64,000 nucleotides of DNA from contig JACRJB010000067.1 of the NCBI GenBank assembly GCA_016215605.1, positions 62,001 to 126,000 on the forward strand, in the 5' to 3' direction. Position numbers and translations under genes: made by a program. Under the pieces are notes generated by a model that saw nothing but the letters and a program-made list of their open reading frames with translations, did not search any database and had not been told where the DNA came from. Each line of letters begins with the position of its first letter. Position 1 is the first letter of the stretch. This document shows, in pieces, positions 61,998 through 64,000 of this stretch. The DNA is from Rhodopseudomonas palustris (GTDB lineage Bacteria; Pseudomonadota; Alphaproteobacteria; Rhizobiales; Xanthobacteraceae).

Positions 61998-63410
61998 TCA
62001 TGAACGGCGATAATCGTCCTCGATCCGGATGATGTCGTCCTCACCGAGGTAGCTGCCGGTCTGCACTTCGATCAGTTCCAGCAAGATCTTTCCGGGATTT
62101 TCGAGCCGGTGAACCGCGCCCATCGGAATGTAGATCGACTGGTTCTCGTGGACGATCTTCGTCATGTCGTCGACGGTGACCTGCGCCGTGCCGCGCACCA
62201 CGATCCAGTGCTCGGATCGATGGTGGTGCTTCTGCAACGACAGCCGGCCGCCGGCCTTCACGACGATTCGCTTGACCTGATGACGCTGGCCGTTGTCGAG
62301 CGACTGATACGAGCCCCACGGGCGATGAACCTTGAGATGATCCTCGGTCACCTGCGGCGCCGACTTCTTCAGCCTGGCGACCAGCCGCTTCAGGCCGTTG
62401 GCGTCCTTCTGCCGCGAAACCAGCACGGCATCCTCCGTCGCCACGACGACGAGATCGTCGACTCCTTCGAGCGCCACCAGCGTGCCATCGGTCGACACGT
62501 TGCAGTTTCGGGAATCTTCGAACACCGCCTTGCCCTGCGCGGCATTGCCGTGCTCGTCCTTTTCCGACAGCTCCCAGACGGCGCGCCAGGAACCCACGTC
62601 GGACCAGCCGCAGCTCACCGGCACGACCGCGGCCCGGCGGGTCTTCTCCATCACCGCGTAGTCGATCGAGATCGGGGTGGCCGAACCGAAGGCGGCCGGA
62701 TCGAGCGTGACGAAGCCGAGATCCCGACCGGCGTTGGTGACCGCATCGGTCACGGCCTGCACGCTTGCGGCATCGACTTCCCGATACTCGTCGAGCAGCA
62801 CGGAAGCCTTGAACATGAAGTTGCCGCTGTTCCAGAAATAGCCGTCGCGGACATAGGCTTCGGCGGTCACAGGGTCCGGCTTCTCGACGAACTGCACGAC
62901 GGAGCGAACCTTGCCGATCACCGCGTCACCAGGCCGGATGTAGCCGTATTCGGACGCGGGCCGTTCGGGTGCGACACCGAACGTCACGATCGAGCCGGCC
63001 TCCGCGGCGGCACGCGCTTCGCGGCACGCCGCCACGAACGCCTCGGTATCCCGAACGACATGATCGGCCGCCAACGCCAGCACGATCGCGTCGGCGTCAC
63101 GGGTCTGCGCGAAGGCCGCACCGGCGACGATCGCCGGGCCGGAATCGCGCCGCGCCGGCTCCAGCAGCACATCGGCCTCGATGCCGATTTCCGCGAGTTG
63201 CTCGAGCACCATGAACCGGTAAGCGGTGTTGGTGATGACGATGGCGCGGCCGAACAATTCGGGATCAGAAACGCGCCGCAAGGTTTCCTGAAACGTCGAT
63301 CGCTCGCCGAACAGCGGAAGAAATTGCTTCGGCCTCACCTCGCGCGAGGCCGGCCACAGCCGCGTGCCAGCGCCACCGCACATGATGAGGGGAATGATTT
63401 GGTTCTGCAT
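61998..63410 (-). CDS. manC: Mannose-1-phosphate guanylyltransferase / mannose-6-phosphate isomerase
   Basis: The 470-residue bifunctional type II enzyme has the pyrophosphorylase motif MCGGAGTRLWPASREVRPKQ near 10-29, ALAADHVV, FVEKPD and SGNFMF in the GMP domain. A C-terminal cupin isomerase domain (HRPWGSYQSLD; LSLQKHHHRSEHWIVVRGTA; IPMGAVHRLENPG) is near 350-450. It makes GDP-mannose for surface polysaccharide. It is divergent from the GDP-mannose 4,6-dehydratase gene with about 190 bases between. Confidence 0.95.
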   Translation of the reverse strand: MQNQIIPLIMCGGAGTRLWPASREVRPKQFLPLFGERSTFQETLRRVSDPELFGRAIVITNTAYRFMVLEQLAEIGIEADVLLEPARRDSGPAIVAGAAFAQTRDADAIVLALAADHVVRDTEAFVAACREARAAAEAGSIVTFGVAPERPASEYGYIRPGDAVIGKVRSVVQFVEKPDPVTAEAYVRDGYFWNSGNFMFKASVLLDEYREVDAASVQAVTDAVTNAGRDLGFVTLDPAAFGSATPISIDYAVMEKTRRAAVVPVSCGWSDVGSWRAVWELSEKDEHGNAAQGKAVFEDSRNCNVSTDGTLVALEGVDDLVVVATEDAVLVSRQKDANGLKRLVARLKKSAPQVTEDHLKVHRPWGSYQSLDNGQRHQVKRIVVKAGGRLSLQKHHHRSEHWIVVRGTAQVTVDDMTKIVHENQSIYIPMGAVHRLENPGKILLELIEVQTGSYLGEDDIIRIEDDYRRS

Positions 63411-63599
63411 TGCCGTTCCCGATTGCCACCTAGCCGTTCGCGGCGCGCACCATACCCGTTTTCTTCCGAAACGCCAGCATGGCGGTCCCGCTTTCGCGGC
63501 ACCGCAGCGGCTAAAAACGCCTTGAAAGCCAATGCCTTCGCCCCAAAACGGGGAGTTTGGGCTTGAAAACCGACCAGCGCTCCCCTAATGGCTTGGGCC

Positions 63600-64000
63600 A
63601 TGAGCCAGCTCCCCGTCAAAAAGCGCGCATTGGTGACCGGCGGAGCTGGACAGGACGGCTGGTATCTCATCGAATTGCTGCGCCAGAAAGGCTATCAGGT
63701 CGTCGCGCAGTCGCGCCGCCGGATCGACCCGTCGCTTCACGGATCCGAGGTCGCGTGGCGAGCCGGTGACCTCACCGACAGCAGCTTCCTGGAAGACCTG
63801 CTGAATGAGACGGCGGCAGACGAGATCTACAATCTTGCGGCGGTGTCGCGCCCGGCAATCTCATGGGACATCCCGCTCGAGACGGCCCACCTCAATGCCC
63901 TCGTCCCGCAGCAGATTTGTGAATTCATCCGGCAGCGCGCGCCGGACTGCCGGCTGTTTCAGGCATCGTCCTCGGAAATCTACGGCGACTCCCTCTCCAC
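63600..64000 (+). CDS. gmd: GDP-mannose 4,6-dehydratase, N-terminal part (runs off window)
   Basis: From ATG 63600 the frame reads KRALVTGGAGQDGWYLIELL (NADP loop GGxGQDGxYL, diagnostic for Gmd), then GDLTDSSFLEDLL, EIYNLAAVSRP and a catalytic-region start ASSSEIYGD at the right edge. The enzyme converts GDP-mannose to GDP-4-dehydro-6-deoxymannose for fucose, rhamnose or perosamine synthesis. GDP-mannose is provided by the divergent manC. Only the first 133 codons are visible. The family usually has HVAAQSHV where this reads NLAAVSRPAIS, so a Gmd-like subtype such as an RMD-type or 4,6-dehydratase variant is possible. Confidence 0.85.
   Translation, partial: MSQLPVKKRALVTGGAGQDGWYLIELLRQKGYQVVAQSRRRIDPSLHGSEVAWRAGDLTDSSFLEDLLNETAADEIYNLAAVSRPAISWDIPLETAHLNALVPQQICEFIRQRAPDCRLFQASSSEIYGDSLS

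Overview
The window is a GC-rich chromosomal segment of an alphaproteobacterium. It most resembles the Nitrobacteraceae/Bradyrhizobiaceae (Rhodopseudomonas palustris or a close Bradyrhizobium relative). Reasons are the dense GC-rich coding, the several Liv-type solute transporters, molybdenum storage protein genes, a nitrogenase ADP-ribosyltransferase gene (draT), and three kinds of dispersed palindromic intergenic repeat that I associate with this group. No database was searched, so all family names rest on motif and sequence recognition. I saw no rRNA, tRNA, CRISPR array, insertion sequence or prophage.

Layout. 1-6.6 kb: mixed housekeeping and transport (CinA-like tail, crcB, sodB, MFS, MATE, DUF2147, DUF3095). 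6.7-22.3 kb: a coherent nicotinate catabolism locus. On the minus strand are enamidase, ferredoxin-NADP reductase and the two-subunit nicotinate dehydrogenase (NicB carries three fused c-type haem domains). On the plus strand are 6-hydroxynicotinate reductase, a UPF0280 (ApbE-like) protein, two tandem DUF1185 paralogues, a Liv-type ABC transporter and a MarR regulator. The same palindromic half-site, TTCATTNGTATAC, lies upstream of both the fpr-ena unit and the reductase operon, so one regulator may control both. 22.4-36.0 kb: a nine-gene minus-strand operon (gabT, gabD, M20 deacylase, ThDP enzyme, peptide-type ABC transporter, gamma-glutamyltransferase-like enzyme) preceded by a LysR gene. 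It looks built to take up and degrade a gamma-glutamyl or N-acyl aminobutyrate compound.

36.3-44.7 kb is a molybdenum island: a BisC-type molybdoenzyme, modA-modB and a divergent modC around a clear ModE-type box, the molybdenum storage protein genes mosB-mosA, a secreted protein of unknown function, and draT interrupted by one in-frame TGA. 44.7-48.8 kb holds a decayed Nim-like gene, an alpha/beta hydrolase and two membrane proteins. 49.0-53.6 kb carries heptose (gmhA, gmhB) and dTDP-rhamnose (rfbBCDA) genes. 54.0-61.3 kb is a second Liv-type transporter operon with an embedded AMP-forming acyl-CoA ligase. 61.3-64.0 kb returns to surface polysaccharide precursors (VTT membrane protein, manC, and the start of a GDP-mannose 4,6-dehydratase gene that runs off the window).

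Functional reading. The nicotinate locus appears to join an aerobic-type, cytochrome-linked nicotinate hydroxylase to the reductive lower steps known from anaerobic Eubacterium barkeri (6-hydroxynicotinate to 1,4,5,6-tetrahydro-6-oxonicotinate to 2-formylglutarate). The UPF0280 protein and the DUF1185 pair, which have no assigned role in this pathway, are the most promising undescribed components. The molybdenum island fits, because NicB, BisC and nitrogenase (implied by draT and mosAB) all need molybdenum.
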